A stretch of DNA of 62,556 bases, from assembly GCA_005503165.1 (NCBI GenBank), contig SCNT01000026.1, positions 1-62,556 of the forward strand, read 5' to 3'. Below are positions 36,213 to 44,202 of this stretch, piece by piece. The DNA is from Sphingomonadaceae bacterium 3R27E2-A (GTDB taxonomy: Bacteria; Pseudomonadota; Alphaproteobacteria; Sphingomonadales; Sphingomonadaceae). The notes under the pieces were generated by a model that was not told the DNA's origin, ran no database searches, and saw only the letters and a program-made list of their open reading frames with translations. The position numbers and the translations under genes are program-made. Each line of letters opens with the position of its first letter. Within the stretch, counting starts at the first letter, position 1.

Positions 36213-36377
36213 CTATTTTGGGAGTGCTTGGCGTTGCCGGTGTACGCGTTCGGCTAGGCCTCGCTCGCAAGCCGCGCTCACATTGATGCCAAGTCTCTTG
36301 GCTTCAATTAGCAACTCGGCGTTGAGAGTAACCTTCGTTGGTCGTTTGCGACATGGTGGTTTGACTTCAACCGTCAT
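36213..36377 (-). CDS. CcdA-like antitoxin, short C-terminus
   Basis: A 54-residue protein. Residues about 11-45 (KRPTKVTLNAELLIEAKRLGINVSAACERGLAERV) match the ribbon-helix-helix DNA-binding part of CcdA-type antitoxins. The usual toxin-binding tail with W and EN...YN...VE residues is missing: the frame ends RQRQALPK then TAG. None of the three downstream frames restores it. No CcdB-like toxin follows; an unrecognised 206-residue protein does. It may be a decayed antitoxin or the regulator of an unusual pair. It lies 43 bp after ubiB in AT-rich DNA. Confidence 0.72.
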   Translation of the reverse strand: MTVEVKPPCRKRPTKVTLNAELLIEAKRLGINVSAACERGLAERVHRQRQALPK

Positions 36378-36420
36378 CAGTTGAGTTTACAATTGGATGC
36401 ACCGCCGAACAAGCGAAGCC

Positions 36421-37974
36421 TCATCCGAACCAGAGCATTCCCGCCACCGCCACGGCCCCGCCCGCCAGCGCCGTCAGCGCGTAGCGCCACCAGACGCGTT
36501 TTTCGCCGCGATCCCACATCAGCGGAATCTCGGGTAGCGGCGGCGCGGGCGGGGCGGCGCCTTTCTTCGGGAGCTGTTCGTCGAGGCGGCGGATGATGTC
36601 GGGGATCAGCGCGAGCGTCTTGCCCTGCTGGCGCAGCCCGTCGGCAAGCGCGGCCTCGGGCCCCAGTTCGTCGCGGATCCATTCGCGCACGAAGGGACCG
36701 GATACGTCCCACATGTTGATCTTCGGATTGAGCATCGTCGCGACGCCCTCGACCATCACCATCGTCTTCTGGAGGAGGAGCAGGTGCGGCTGCGTCTGCA
36801 TATCGAAATCGCGCGTGATCGCGAACAGCCCGTCGAGCATCTGCCCGACGCTGAGCTCGCTCACCGGCTTGCCGCGCATCGGCTCGCCAACCGCCCGGAG
36901 CGCCGTCGCGAATTCCTCGACATTGTGATAGTCGGGCACATATTGCGCCTCGAAATGGATTTCGGCGACGCGGCGGTAATTGCCCGTGGTCAGGCCATAG
37001 AGGATCTCGGCGAGCCAGTAGCGCGCCTGCCGGTTGATCCGCCCCATGATGCCGAAGTCGACGGCGGCGATCGTGCCGTCGGCCTTCACGAACAAATTGC
37101 CCTGATGCATGTCGGCGTGGAAGAAGCCTTCGGCGATCGCCTGGCGCAGGAAGGCGTTGACGAGGTTCGCCGACAAGGCCTCCATGTCGTGCCCCGCGGC
37201 GATCAACCTGTCGCGGTGCGAGATCTTGATGCCGTCGATCCAGCTCATCGTCATCACGCGGCTGGCGGTACGGTCCCAATCGATCGCGGGGACTTCATAG
37301 GTCGGCACCCCGGTCATGGCATCGGCGAGTTCCGACGCCGACGCCGCCTCGCGCCGGAGGTCGAGCTCGCGCAGCGTCCAGCGACGGAAGTTCGCGATCA
37401 CCTCGCGCGGGCGCAGCCGCGTCGCCTCGCCGCCGAGCGCCTCGAGATGCGCGGCCGCCCATTCATAGGTGTCGATGTCGCGCGCGAACTGCTTGTCGAT
37501 GCCGGGGCGGCGGACCTTGACCGCGACCGCGCGGCCTTCGGTGGTCACCGCGCGGTGGACCTGCGCGATCGAGGCCGAGCCGACGGGGACGGGGTCGAAT
37601 TCGCTGTAGAGGCTTTCGAGCGGCGCCTCGAAAGTGAGTTCGATTTCCTGGCGGATGCGCTCGAACGGCACCGGCGCGAGCGCGTCCTGCAGCGTCAGCA
37701 GGTTGCGCGCGGCGTCCTCGCCGACGAGGTCGGGGCGCGTCGCAAGCGTCTGGCCCAGCTTGACCGCGGCGGGTCCGATCGCCTGGAAGGCGGCAGCATA
37801 GTCGGGCACCGCCGGCTGCGCAGTGCCGAAGCGGGCGATGCGGCACAGCCGCTTGACGCCGATCGGGGTCTGCGGCGCACTCTCGATCCCGCGCAGCGCC
37901 CCGTGGCGCGCGAGGATGCGGCCCCATTTCAGCAGGCGGGCAATATGGACGATCGGACGGGTCAAGCCTTCCAC
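36421..37974 (-). CDS. ubiB: UbiB, ABC1/ADCK-family ATPase of ubiquinone synthesis
   Basis: A 517-residue atypical kinase-like protein needed for ubiquinone production. Present are the KxGQ motif (AVKLGQTLATRPD), the alanine-rich nucleotide loop PVGSASIAQVHRA in place of a glycine loop, the invariant Lys in VAVKVRRPG, HADMHQGN and DFG. Two C-terminal hydrophobic segments (YALTALAGGAVAVAGMLWFG) anchor it in the inner membrane. The start is GTG at 37974, overlapping ubiE by 13 bp. Confidence 0.95.
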   Translation of the reverse strand: MEGLTRPIVHIARLLKWGRILARHGALRGIESAPQTPIGVKRLCRIARFGTAQPAVPDYAAAFQAIGPAAVKLGQTLATRPDLVGEDAARNLLTLQDALAPVPFERIRQEIELTFEAPLESLYSEFDPVPVGSASIAQVHRAVTTEGRAVAVKVRRPGIDKQFARDIDTYEWAAAHLEALGGEATRLRPREVIANFRRWTLRELDLRREAASASELADAMTGVPTYEVPAIDWDRTASRVMTMSWIDGIKISHRDRLIAAGHDMEALSANLVNAFLRQAIAEGFFHADMHQGNLFVKADGTIAAVDFGIMGRINRQARYWLAEILYGLTTGNYRRVAEIHFEAQYVPDYHNVEEFATALRAVGEPMRGKPVSELSVGQMLDGLFAITRDFDMQTQPHLLLLQKTMVMVEGVATMLNPKINMWDVSGPFVREWIRDELGPEAALADGLRQQGKTLALIPDIIRRLDEQLPKKGAAPPAPPLPEIPLMWDRGEKRVWWRYALTALAGGAVAVAGMLWFG

Positions 37975-38699
37975 CCGCTGTGGATCGCGACGAGGCCGCC
38001 CATGATCGGCTCGACCTTCACTGATGTGAAGCCTGCCTCGCGGATCATCTTCGCGAATTCGGGCATCGGCGGGAAGCGCCGGATCGATTCGATCAGATAG
38101 CGATAGCTGTCCTCGTCGTCTGCGATCAGCTTGCCGAGCCTGGGCACCAGATGGTGCGAGTAAGCGTCATAGACCTGCGCGAAACCCGGCCATTCGTTGG
38201 TCGAAAATTCGAGGCAGAAGAAGCGCCCGCCGTAGCGCAGCACGCGGTGCGCTTCCTTCAGCGCCGCCGGGATATCGGTGACGTTGCGGATGCCGAAGGC
38301 GATCGTATAGGCGTCGAAAAACTGGTCGGGGAAGCCCAGCCGCTCGGCATTCTGCTCCGACCAGACGAGCGTGTCGATGCCGCGCTCGGCGGCGCGCTCG
38401 ACCCCGACGCCGAGCATGTCGGGGTTGATGTCGGCGACGGTGATGCTGGCGCCCGACTTCTCCATGCGGAAAGCGATGTCGCCCGTGCCGCCTGCCATAT
38501 CGAGGATCGCCTCGCCTGCGCGCGGCTTCACCCGGCGCACGAAGCGGTCCTTCCACAGGCGATGCATGCCGCCCGACATTGCGTCGTTCATGATGTCATA
38601 TTTGCGCGCGACGCGGCTGAACACCTCGCCGACCATCGCGGTCTTTTCGCCCGCGGGGACCTGTTCATAGCCGAAGCTGACGGTGTCGGGGGTGGCCAT
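37962..38699 (-). CDS. ubiE: Ubiquinone/menaquinone C-methyltransferase
   Basis: A 245-residue SAM-dependent enzyme that methylates demethoxyquinol at C2. Motifs include VFSRVARKYDIMNDAMSGGMHRLWK (family signature 1), DMAGGTGDIAF (SAM motif I) and RVLRYGGRFFCLEFS (signature 2). It opens the minus-strand unit ubiE-ubiB-cassette-coaBC-dut and is divergent from mutM. The 13-bp overlap with ubiB supports cotranslation of two ubiquinone genes. Confidence 0.96.
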   Translation of the reverse strand: MATPDTVSFGYEQVPAGEKTAMVGEVFSRVARKYDIMNDAMSGGMHRLWKDRFVRRVKPRAGEAILDMAGGTGDIAFRMEKSGASITVADINPDMLGVGVERAAERGIDTLVWSEQNAERLGFPDQFFDAYTIAFGIRNVTDIPAALKEAHRVLRYGGRFFCLEFSTNEWPGFAQVYDAYSHHLVPRLGKLIADDEDSYRYLIESIRRFPPMPEFAKMIREAGFTSVKVEPIMGGLVAIHSGWKA

Positions 38700-38794
38700 G
38701 ATGGTTACGCCTTTGCGGGGGGAGAAACGAAGTCGAACCGGCCTTTAGCGGGGCCTTGCCGCCCGCGCAAATGGCGCGTAGCCCGAATGGCGAT

Positions 38795-39607
38795 ATGCCC
38801 GAGCTTCCCGAAGTCGAAACCACCGTCCGCGGCCTCGCGCCCTTCCTCGAGGGGCAGCGCCTGGCGTCGGTGATCACCTTTCGCCCCGACCTCCGCCGCG
38901 CCTTTCCCGCCGATCTTGCGCAGCGGCTGACCGGTGCGACCGTCACCGCCCTGTCGCGCCGCGCCAAATATGGCGTGATTTCCACCGACCGCGACGATCA
39001 TATGATCTTTCACCTCGGCATGTCGGGGCGCTGGCGCACCGAGGGCGGCGAGGCGGGCAAGCACGACCATCTCTTGCTCGAAACGGGGGCAGGGCGCCGG
39101 CTGTTCCTCCACGACCCGCGCCGCTTCGGCTCGGTCGACCTCGTCGCGGGCGATCCGCTGACCGTCTTTCCGGCCTTTGTGACGCTCGGGCCCGAGCCGC
39201 TGTCGGATGCTTTCGACGCCGCATATCTGGCCAAGGCGCTCACCGGCCGCCGCGCTCCGGTCAAGGCGATGCTGCTCGACCAGACGGTGGTTGCAGGGCT
39301 CGGCAACATCTATGTGTGCGAGGCGCTCAACATGGCGCGCATCCACCCCGCCAAGCCCGCCGCCGATGTGTCGCGGGCGAAACTCGCCCTGCTCCTGCCC
39401 GCGATCAAAGCCGTGCTCACCGCCGCGATCGCCGCCGGCGGATCGACCCTGCGCGATTTCCTCAGCCCGGAGGGCGACCTCGGCTATTTCGCGAAGGACT
39501 GGCGCGTCTACGGCCGCGAGGGCGAAACCTGTGAATGCGGCGGCACCATCGCCCGCATCGTCCAGTCGGGCCGCTCGACCTTCTTCTGTCCAAAATGCCA
39601 GCGTTGA
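38795..39607 (+). CDS. mutM: Formamidopyrimidine-DNA glycosylase
   Basis: A 270-residue base-excision glycosylase for 8-oxoguanine. The mature N-terminus PELPEVET supplies the catalytic Pro and Glu, which fixes the start at 38795; an ATG at 38756 would destroy this. The C-terminal zinc finger is C-E-C ... CPKCQR with the DNA-contacting GRSTFF. Divergent from ubiE. Together with nth (4.5 kb) it gives two oxidised-base repair enzymes in the window. Confidence 0.95.
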   Translation: MPELPEVETTVRGLAPFLEGQRLASVITFRPDLRRAFPADLAQRLTGATVTALSRRAKYGVISTDRDDHMIFHLGMSGRWRTEGGEAGKHDHLLLETGAGRRLFLHDPRRFGSVDLVAGDPLTVFPAFVTLGPEPLSDAFDAAYLAKALTGRRAPVKAMLLDQTVVAGLGNIYVCEALNMARIHPAKPAADVSRAKLALLLPAIKAVLTAAIAAGGSTLRDFLSPEGDLGYFAKDWRVYGREGETCECGGTIARIVQSGRSTFFCPKCQR

Positions 39608-39631
39608 TGCGGGATTTTTCCCGCAAACCCA

Positions 39632-39660
39632 TTGACCAAAGCGGCCTTGCTGGCTATGGG
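39632..39660 (+). promoter_or_regulatory. Probable rpsT promoter
   Basis: TTGACC (39632-39637), a 17-nt spacer and TATGGG (39655-39660) make a sigma-70-like promoter just after mutM. It would give rpsT a leader of about 125 nt containing strong GGTCCGG/CCGG hairpins (39677-39710), a plausible site for S20 feedback control. Confidence 0.55.
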
Positions 39661-39793
39661 CGCACCCTTCGAGCAGGGTCCGGTGTTCCGGAACCGGCCG
39701 TATCCGGACATTGATTCGCTGCTTTGCGCGATTCGGCTGCTCCGGTGACGCTGTGCTCCGACCGACTTTGACCGTTTGAAAACCGAGGAATTT

Positions 39794-40057
39794 ATGGCCA
39801 ATACGCCCCAGGCAAAAAAGCGCATCCGCCGCAACACCGCGCGCACCATCGTGAACAAGAATCGCGTTTCTCGCATTCGCACGCTGGTCAAGAAGGTCGA
39901 GAACGCCGTCGCCGCCGGTGACAAGGATGCCGCCGCGGCCGCCCTGAAGGCCGCGCAGCCCGAAATGGCCCGCGGCGTCGCCAAGGGCGTGCTCCACAAG
40001 AACACCGTCGCGCGCAAATATTCGCGCCTGACCAAGAGCGTCAACGCCATCGCGTGA
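39794..40057 (+). CDS. rpsT: 30S ribosomal protein S20
   Basis: An 87-residue basic protein that binds 16S rRNA. It starts [14 protein letters not shown] and has the conserved [16 protein letters not shown] helix and C-terminal [14 protein letters not shown]. An ATG 6 codons upstream is ignored because the family starts MANT and GAGG lies just before it. It is followed by an intrinsic terminator and then dnaA, the common alphaproteobacterial order. Confidence 0.96.
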   Translation: MANTPQAKKRIRRNTARTIVNKNRVSRIRTLVKKVENAVAAGDKDAAAAALKAAQPEMARGVAKGVLHKNTVARKYSRLTKSVNAIA

Positions 40058-40093
40058 TGGCCGGCTGATTCGGCTTCGCGGCCGATCGCACGC

Positions 40094-40133
40094 AAAAAAG
40101 GACCCGCCGGCACAGGCCCGCGGGTCCTTTTTT
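40094..40133 (+). terminator. Intrinsic terminator after rpsT
   Basis: An 8-bp stem GGACCCGC (40100-40107) with GCGGGTCC (40120-40127), an inner CCGG/GGCC pairing and a TTTTTT tract (40128-40133). The A-run on the left side could also allow it to work on the other strand. Confidence 0.92.
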
Positions 40134-40598
40134 GTGCCCATTTCGGGACGCGCGTTAGTGACCGCTTTTGTGACAGGGCAATGGCAATAGTGTTGCAGCG
40201 CGGTAAGTGGCGGATTTACCGCGATTCGTTGTTTGCTGACATGGGTGTCACAAATAAATCCCTGAAAAACCTACGTAAATCCAGCTTTTTACGCGAATCC
40301 GCCCCCCTAACTGAGTCAAGATTTTTATTTCAATATTTTTACATGGGCGGCCCTTGATCGACTCGCTCGCCCTTGCCTAGACAGGGTGAGTCATCGGCCT
40401 TCGCCGCTGGCCGCCACATCACATGATTCGCCGTCCTTCGCTGCTTGCGCGGAACGGGAAATCGCGTCCTGCGCCCGGACGCGGGAGGTGCTGTGCGGCC
40501 GCCGCGATGCCGGGGGGGCACCGGTGACCGAGCGAGGCGGGGGGACAGGCGTGATTGAAGGCGAGGAGAGCTATGGCCGGCGTGGCGGAGGAACGGCG
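40134..40598 (+). promoter_or_regulatory. dnaA upstream region with GANTC cluster and palindromes
   Basis: This 465-bp gap has no credible gene. It holds a palindrome CGCGGTAA-N9-TTACCGCG (40199-40206/40216-40223), a distant inverted pair TTTGTGACA/TGTCACAAA (40167-40175/40246-40254), an AT-rich stretch (about 40245-40345) and six GANTC sites (40223, 40295, 40313, 40360, 40388, 40425). GANTC is the target of the cell-cycle methylase CcrM in alphaproteobacteria, which controls dnaA in Caulobacter. I see no clear DnaA boxes here. Confidence 0.6.
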
Positions 40599-41960
40599 AT
40601 GAGCGGCGACGCCGCGACGCTGTGGCCGCGCGTGGCCGAAGGGCTCCGCCGCGATCTCGGGGCGCGCACCTTCGACCATTGGCTCAAGCCCGTGCGCTTC
40701 GCCGATTATTGCAGCCTGTCGGGTGTCGTGACGCTTGAGGCGACGAGCCGCTTCTCGGCGAACTGGATCAACGAACGGTTCGGCGACCGGCTTGAACTCG
40801 CGTGGCGCCAGCTGCTGCCCGCGGTGCGCAGCGTCAGCGTGCGCGGCGCGAGCGCCGCGGCCGATCGCGCCGCGATCCTCGCGCAGCCGCCCTTGCCCGC
40901 TTTCGACGCGCCGCCCGCGCCTGCCGCGAACCCCGCGCTGCTCGGTTTCGATCCGCGGCTGTCGTTCGACCGCTTCGTCGTCGCGCGCTCGAACATCCTT
41001 GCCGCCAACGCCGCGCGCCGCATGGCGATGGTCGAGGCGCCGCAGTTCAACCCGCTCTATCTCTGCTCGGGCACCGGCCAGGGCAAGACGCACCTGCTCC
41101 AGGCGATCGCGCAGGACCATGCCGCGGCGCATCCGACCGCGAACATCATCCTGATGTCGGCGGAGAAGTTCATGCTCGAATTCGTCGGCGCGATGCGCGG
41201 CGGCGACATGATGGCGTTCAAGGCGCGGTTGCGCGCCGCCGACCTGTTGCTGCTCGACGACCTGCAATTCGTCATCGGCAAGAATTCGACGCAGGAGGAA
41301 CTGCTCCACACGATCGACGACCTGATGACCGCGGGCAAGCGCCTGGTGGTCACCGCCGACCGCCCGCCGGCGATGCTCGACGGGGTCGAGGCGCGGCTGT
41401 TGTCGCGGCTGTCGGGCGGGCTCGTCGCCGATATCGAGGCGCCCGAGGACGACCTGCGCGAACGCATCATCCGCCAGCGGCTCGCCGCGATGCCGATGGT
41501 CGAGGTGCCGGGCGACGTGGTTGCCTATCTGGTCAAGCATTTCACCCGCAACATCCGCGAGCTCGAGGGCGCGCTGAACAAATTGCTCGCCTATGCCGCG
41601 CTCACCGGTGCGCGGCTCGACCTCGCACTCGCAGAGGACCGGCTCGCCGAGAATGTCCGCAGCGCGCGCCCGCGCATCACGATCGACGAGATCCAGCGCG
41701 CGGTCTGCGCGCACTACAAGCTCGACAAGAGCGAGATGGCGTCGAAGCGCCGCGTCCGCGCGATCGCGCGCCCGCGCCAGGTCGCGATGTATCTCGCGAA
41801 GGAACTCACCCCGCGCTCCTATCCCGAGATCGGGCGCCGCTTCGGCGGGCGCGACCATTCGACGGTGATCCACGCGGTGCGCACGGTCGAGGCGCTGCGC
41901 GTCAGCGACAGCGAACTCGACGCCGAAATCGCCGCGATCCGGCGTAGTCTCAACAGCTGA
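40599..41960 (+). CDS. dnaA: Chromosomal replication initiator DnaA
   Basis: A 453-residue AAA+ initiator. Domain I spans about 1-85, the linker domain II is very short (about 90-118, proline/alanine-rich), and the AAA+ domain III has Walker A CSGTGQGKTHLL (about 156-167), Walker B LLLLDDLQF and sensor motifs. Domain IV ends with the DNA-binding signature GGRDHSTVIHAVRTVE. ATG 40599 with GGAGGA is chosen; an in-frame ATG at 40386 would add 71 atypical residues. It follows rpsT as in related genomes. Confidence 0.95.
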   Translation: MSGDAATLWPRVAEGLRRDLGARTFDHWLKPVRFADYCSLSGVVTLEATSRFSANWINERFGDRLELAWRQLLPAVRSVSVRGASAAADRAAILAQPPLPAFDAPPAPAANPALLGFDPRLSFDRFVVARSNILAANAARRMAMVEAPQFNPLYLCSGTGQGKTHLLQAIAQDHAAAHPTANIILMSAEKFMLEFVGAMRGGDMMAFKARLRAADLLLLDDLQFVIGKNSTQEELLHTIDDLMTAGKRLVVTADRPPAMLDGVEARLLSRLSGGLVADIEAPEDDLRERIIRQRLAAMPMVEVPGDVVAYLVKHFTRNIRELEGALNKLLAYAALTGARLDLALAEDRLAENVRSARPRITIDEIQRAVCAHYKLDKSEMASKRRVRAIARPRQVAMYLAKELTPRSYPEIGRRFGGRDHSTVIHAVRTVEALRVSDSELDAEIAAIRRSLNS

Positions 41961-42035
41961 TCTACAGGCTTTTGCCGGGGTTATCCCCGGACTTGTCCAC
42001 AGCGCCCGGAAGTTGGCTTTGGGGTGGAACAAGAC
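41961..42035. other. Short region after dnaA with DnaA-box-like sequences
   Basis: TTATCCCCG (41981-41989) and TTGTCCACA (41993-42001) lie 20-40 bp after the dnaA stop. The second differs from the TTATCCACA consensus at one base. Two weak boxes are suggestive but not enough to call an origin. Confidence 0.35.
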
Positions 42036-42235
42036 GATCCTCCCCACTTGTGGGGAGGTGGCAGCGCGCAGCGCTGACGGAGGGGGGTGGCGTCCTCAAG
42101 CGGCGCTACGGGCCGAGAGCCCCCTCCACCACCCGCTTCGCGGGAGTGCTGGGTCGTCCAGTCCCCCGGACTGGACTTGGATTGCCGGGGGCAATCCAAC
42201 CCTGCACTCCCCCTCCCCGCAAGCGGGGAGGATCT
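42036..42235. repeat. Dispersed palindromic element, copy 3 (long form)
   Basis: Begins GATCCTCCCCACTTGTGGGGAGG and ends CCTCCCCGCAAGCGGGGAGGATC. The internal core GTGGCAGCGCGCAGCGCTGA (42059-42078) is almost identical to the copy at 61684-61821. Extra inner palindromes (CCAGTCCCCCGGACTGG, GATTGCCGGGGGCAATC) are unique to this copy. It fills the gap between dnaA and the terminator of the DUF4136 gene. Confidence 0.8.
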
Positions 42236-42270
42236 GAAGGACGGCTTCCGCCCGATACCGCCACCCCAAC

Positions 42271-42308
42271 AAAAAAGGCCCGCCGTCCTTTCGGACGGCG
42301 GGCCTTTT
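42271..42308 (-). terminator. Strong terminator of the DUF4136 lipoprotein gene
   Basis: A perfect 12-bp stem (42277-42288 with 42293-42304) around a TTTC loop, with T-runs on both strands (TTTTTTGTT on the minus strand, TTTT on the plus). It lies about 20 nt after the minus-strand stop and can also stop read-through from dnaA. Confidence 0.93.
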
Positions 42309-42329
42309 GTTTGGCCGATGCTGGCGCGA

Positions 42330-43022
42330 TCAGCTCTTTTCAGGCGGGGCCACTGTGATGCGCACCTTTTCGCCCGAATTGCCGGGGAAGCCGGTGAACA
42401 TCGCCTCGACCAGGTTCGGGACGATCGCTTGCAGGTTGTTGTCGCGCGACTGCGCCTCGGCGCGGCCCTCGAACAGGCGGTAGCCGTCCGACGCGCGGCT
42501 GATCTGGAGGTCGAGCCCGCTGGTGTAGACGGTATAGCTCTCGACATCGTTATAGCCGAAGCCCGGGCCGAAGCCGCCCCACAGGAAGGGGTCGCGATAG
42601 CCATAGACGAAACGGCGGCCGCCGCGGCCGGTGACGATCACCGGGCGATAGAAGCCGCGGCCGTAATAGCCGCCGTACCAGGGGTCGCCAAAGCCGGGGG
42701 TGCTGCGCACGCGCTCGCGGCCCTTGTCGATGTCGTAGCCCATGCGCACGACCATGTCGGGACGCTCGCCGGGCGCTGCGGGGCGATAGCCGAAGCGCGT
42801 CAGCTCGCCCGAAACCAGATTGGCATATTGGCCGAACTCGATTCCGCCGGCGAGCCGGGGGTCGCCAGCCTCGACGATAAAGCTCTGCCCCTGCGGGGCG
42901 GGCAGCTGGGTCTGGAACCGCGCGACATCGGCCCTGAAGGGGGTGGCGCAGCCGGCAATCGCCAGCGTCGCGGCGGTCAGCGCGGCCAGGCTCAGCCGGC
43001 GGAAAGTGAGAGTCTTCATCAT
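42330..43022 (-). CDS. DUF4136 family outer-membrane lipoprotein
   Basis: A 230-residue lipoprotein. The signal ends in the lipobox IAGC (Cys about 24). The body matches DUF4136 (FRADVARFQTQ...GQSFIVEAGDP, an ELTRFGYRPA segment and C-terminal EGRAEAQSRDNNLQAIVPNLVEAMF). A glycine/tyrosine-rich insert (PGFGDPWYGGYYGRGFYRP) lies in the middle. Function is unknown in the family. The start MMKTL at 43022 is chosen because the longer frame upstream lacks a signal. Confidence 0.87.
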   Translation of the reverse strand: MMKTLTFRRLSLAALTAATLAIAGCATPFRADVARFQTQLPAPQGQSFIVEAGDPRLAGGIEFGQYANLVSGELTRFGYRPAAPGERPDMVVRMGYDIDKGRERVRSTPGFGDPWYGGYYGRGFYRPVIVTGRGGRRFVYGYRDPFLWGGFGPGFGYNDVESYTVYTSGLDLQISRASDGYRLFEGRAEAQSRDNNLQAIVPNLVEAMFTGFPGNSGEKVRITVAPPEKS

Positions 43023-43200
43023 CGTCTTCGCTCCGTGAGTCGATGCGCCACGCACACCGCTCTTTATAGCATGACTACGCCGATGCGACTTAACCTTGGT
43101 TGAACTCGCCTTGCCGCAACCGGTTGCACCACCCGATATGGGGTGGTGACCAGCGGAAGACAAGAATTTCGCTGCTGTGCCAGACGGTTCGCGTCCGCGC

Positions 43201-44199
43201 TCAGCGGCAGAGCCCCAGCGCGGCATAGGCCGCGTCGAGCGTCGGCTGCGCGAGCGCGCGGGCGCGCTCGGCGCCCTTCTCGAGCGCCGCGTCGATTGCC
43301 GCCCTGTCGGCCTTCAGCGCGTTCAGCCGCTCGGCGATCGGCGCCAGCGTCTCGACGAGCAATTCGCCGAGCGCGGGCTTGAACGCCCCGAACCCCTGCC
43401 CGGCGAAGCGCGCAAGCACTTGGTCGACGCTCTCGTCGGCCATCGCCGCGTAGATCGAGACGAGGTTCTTCGCCTCGGGCCGCCCGTCGAGTCCCGCAGC
43501 TTCCGACGGCAGCGGCTCGGGATCGGTCTTCGCCTTGCGGATCTTCGCCATGATCGTGTCGCGGTCGTCGACCAGGTTGATCCGGCTCGCGTCGCTCGGG
43601 TCCGACTTCGACATTTTCGCCGACCCGTCGCGCAGGCTCATGATCCGCGCCGCCGCCGGCGGGATCGTCGGCTCGGGCAGGGTGAAGGTCTCGGTGCCGG
43701 TGTCGAGGTTGAACTTGGCCGCGATGTCGCGCGCTAGCTCCAGATGCTGTTTCTGGTCGTCGCCGACCGGGACGTGCGTCGTCTGGTAGAGCAGCACGTC
43801 GGCAGCCTGCAGCACCGGATAGGCATAGAGGCCGACGCTCGCGCCCTCGCGGTTCTTGCCCGACTTTTCCTTGAACTGCGTCATGCGGTTGAGCCAGCCG
43901 ATGCGCGCGGTGCAGAAGAGCAGCCAGGCGAGCTCGGCGTGCGCGGGCACGCGCGCCTGATTGAAGAGAATCGCCTTGTCGGGGTCGATCCCGGCTGCGA
44001 TCAGCGCCGCCGCCATCTCGCGCGTGTTCGCGGTCAGTTCGGCGGGGTCGTTATAGACGGTGATCGCGTGGAGGTCGGCAAGGAAATAGAGCTTCTCGCC
44101 CGGCATCTCGTCCTGCATGCGCACCCAGTTGCGGATCGCGCCCAGATAATTGCCGAGGTGCAAATTTCCGGTGGGCTGGATGCCCGACAGCGTCCGCAT
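43201..44199 (-). CDS. trpS: Tryptophanyl-tRNA synthetase
   Basis: A 332-residue class I synthetase. The HIGH motif is HLGN ([13 protein letters not shown]), the KMSKS motif is exact ([13 protein letters not shown]), and [13 protein letters not shown] fits the tryptophan/tRNA face. It ends 3 bp after murJ's stop, so the order murJ-trpS is one unit on the minus strand. Confidence 0.96.
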   Translation of the reverse strand: MRTLSGIQPTGNLHLGNYLGAIRNWVRMQDEMPGEKLYFLADLHAITVYNDPAELTANTREMAAALIAAGIDPDKAILFNQARVPAHAELAWLLFCTARIGWLNRMTQFKEKSGKNREGASVGLYAYPVLQAADVLLYQTTHVPVGDDQKQHLELARDIAAKFNLDTGTETFTLPEPTIPPAAARIMSLRDGSAKMSKSDPSDASRINLVDDRDTIMAKIRKAKTDPEPLPSEAAGLDGRPEAKNLVSIYAAMADESVDQVLARFAGQGFGAFKPALGELLVETLAPIAERLNALKADRAAIDAALEKGAERARALAQPTLDAAYAALGLCR

Positions 44200-44202
44200 G
44201 AT

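Noticed and set aside
40386..40598. N-terminal extension of DnaA from an upstream ATG
   Set aside because: The 71 extra residues are Arg/Gly-rich and unlike DnaA; a strong GGAGGA and conserved start lie at 40599.
40134..40598. A definite oriC upstream of dnaA
   Set aside because: No clear cluster of DnaA boxes was seen; AT-richness and palindromes alone are not enough, and in related bacteria the origin is often some distance from dnaA.
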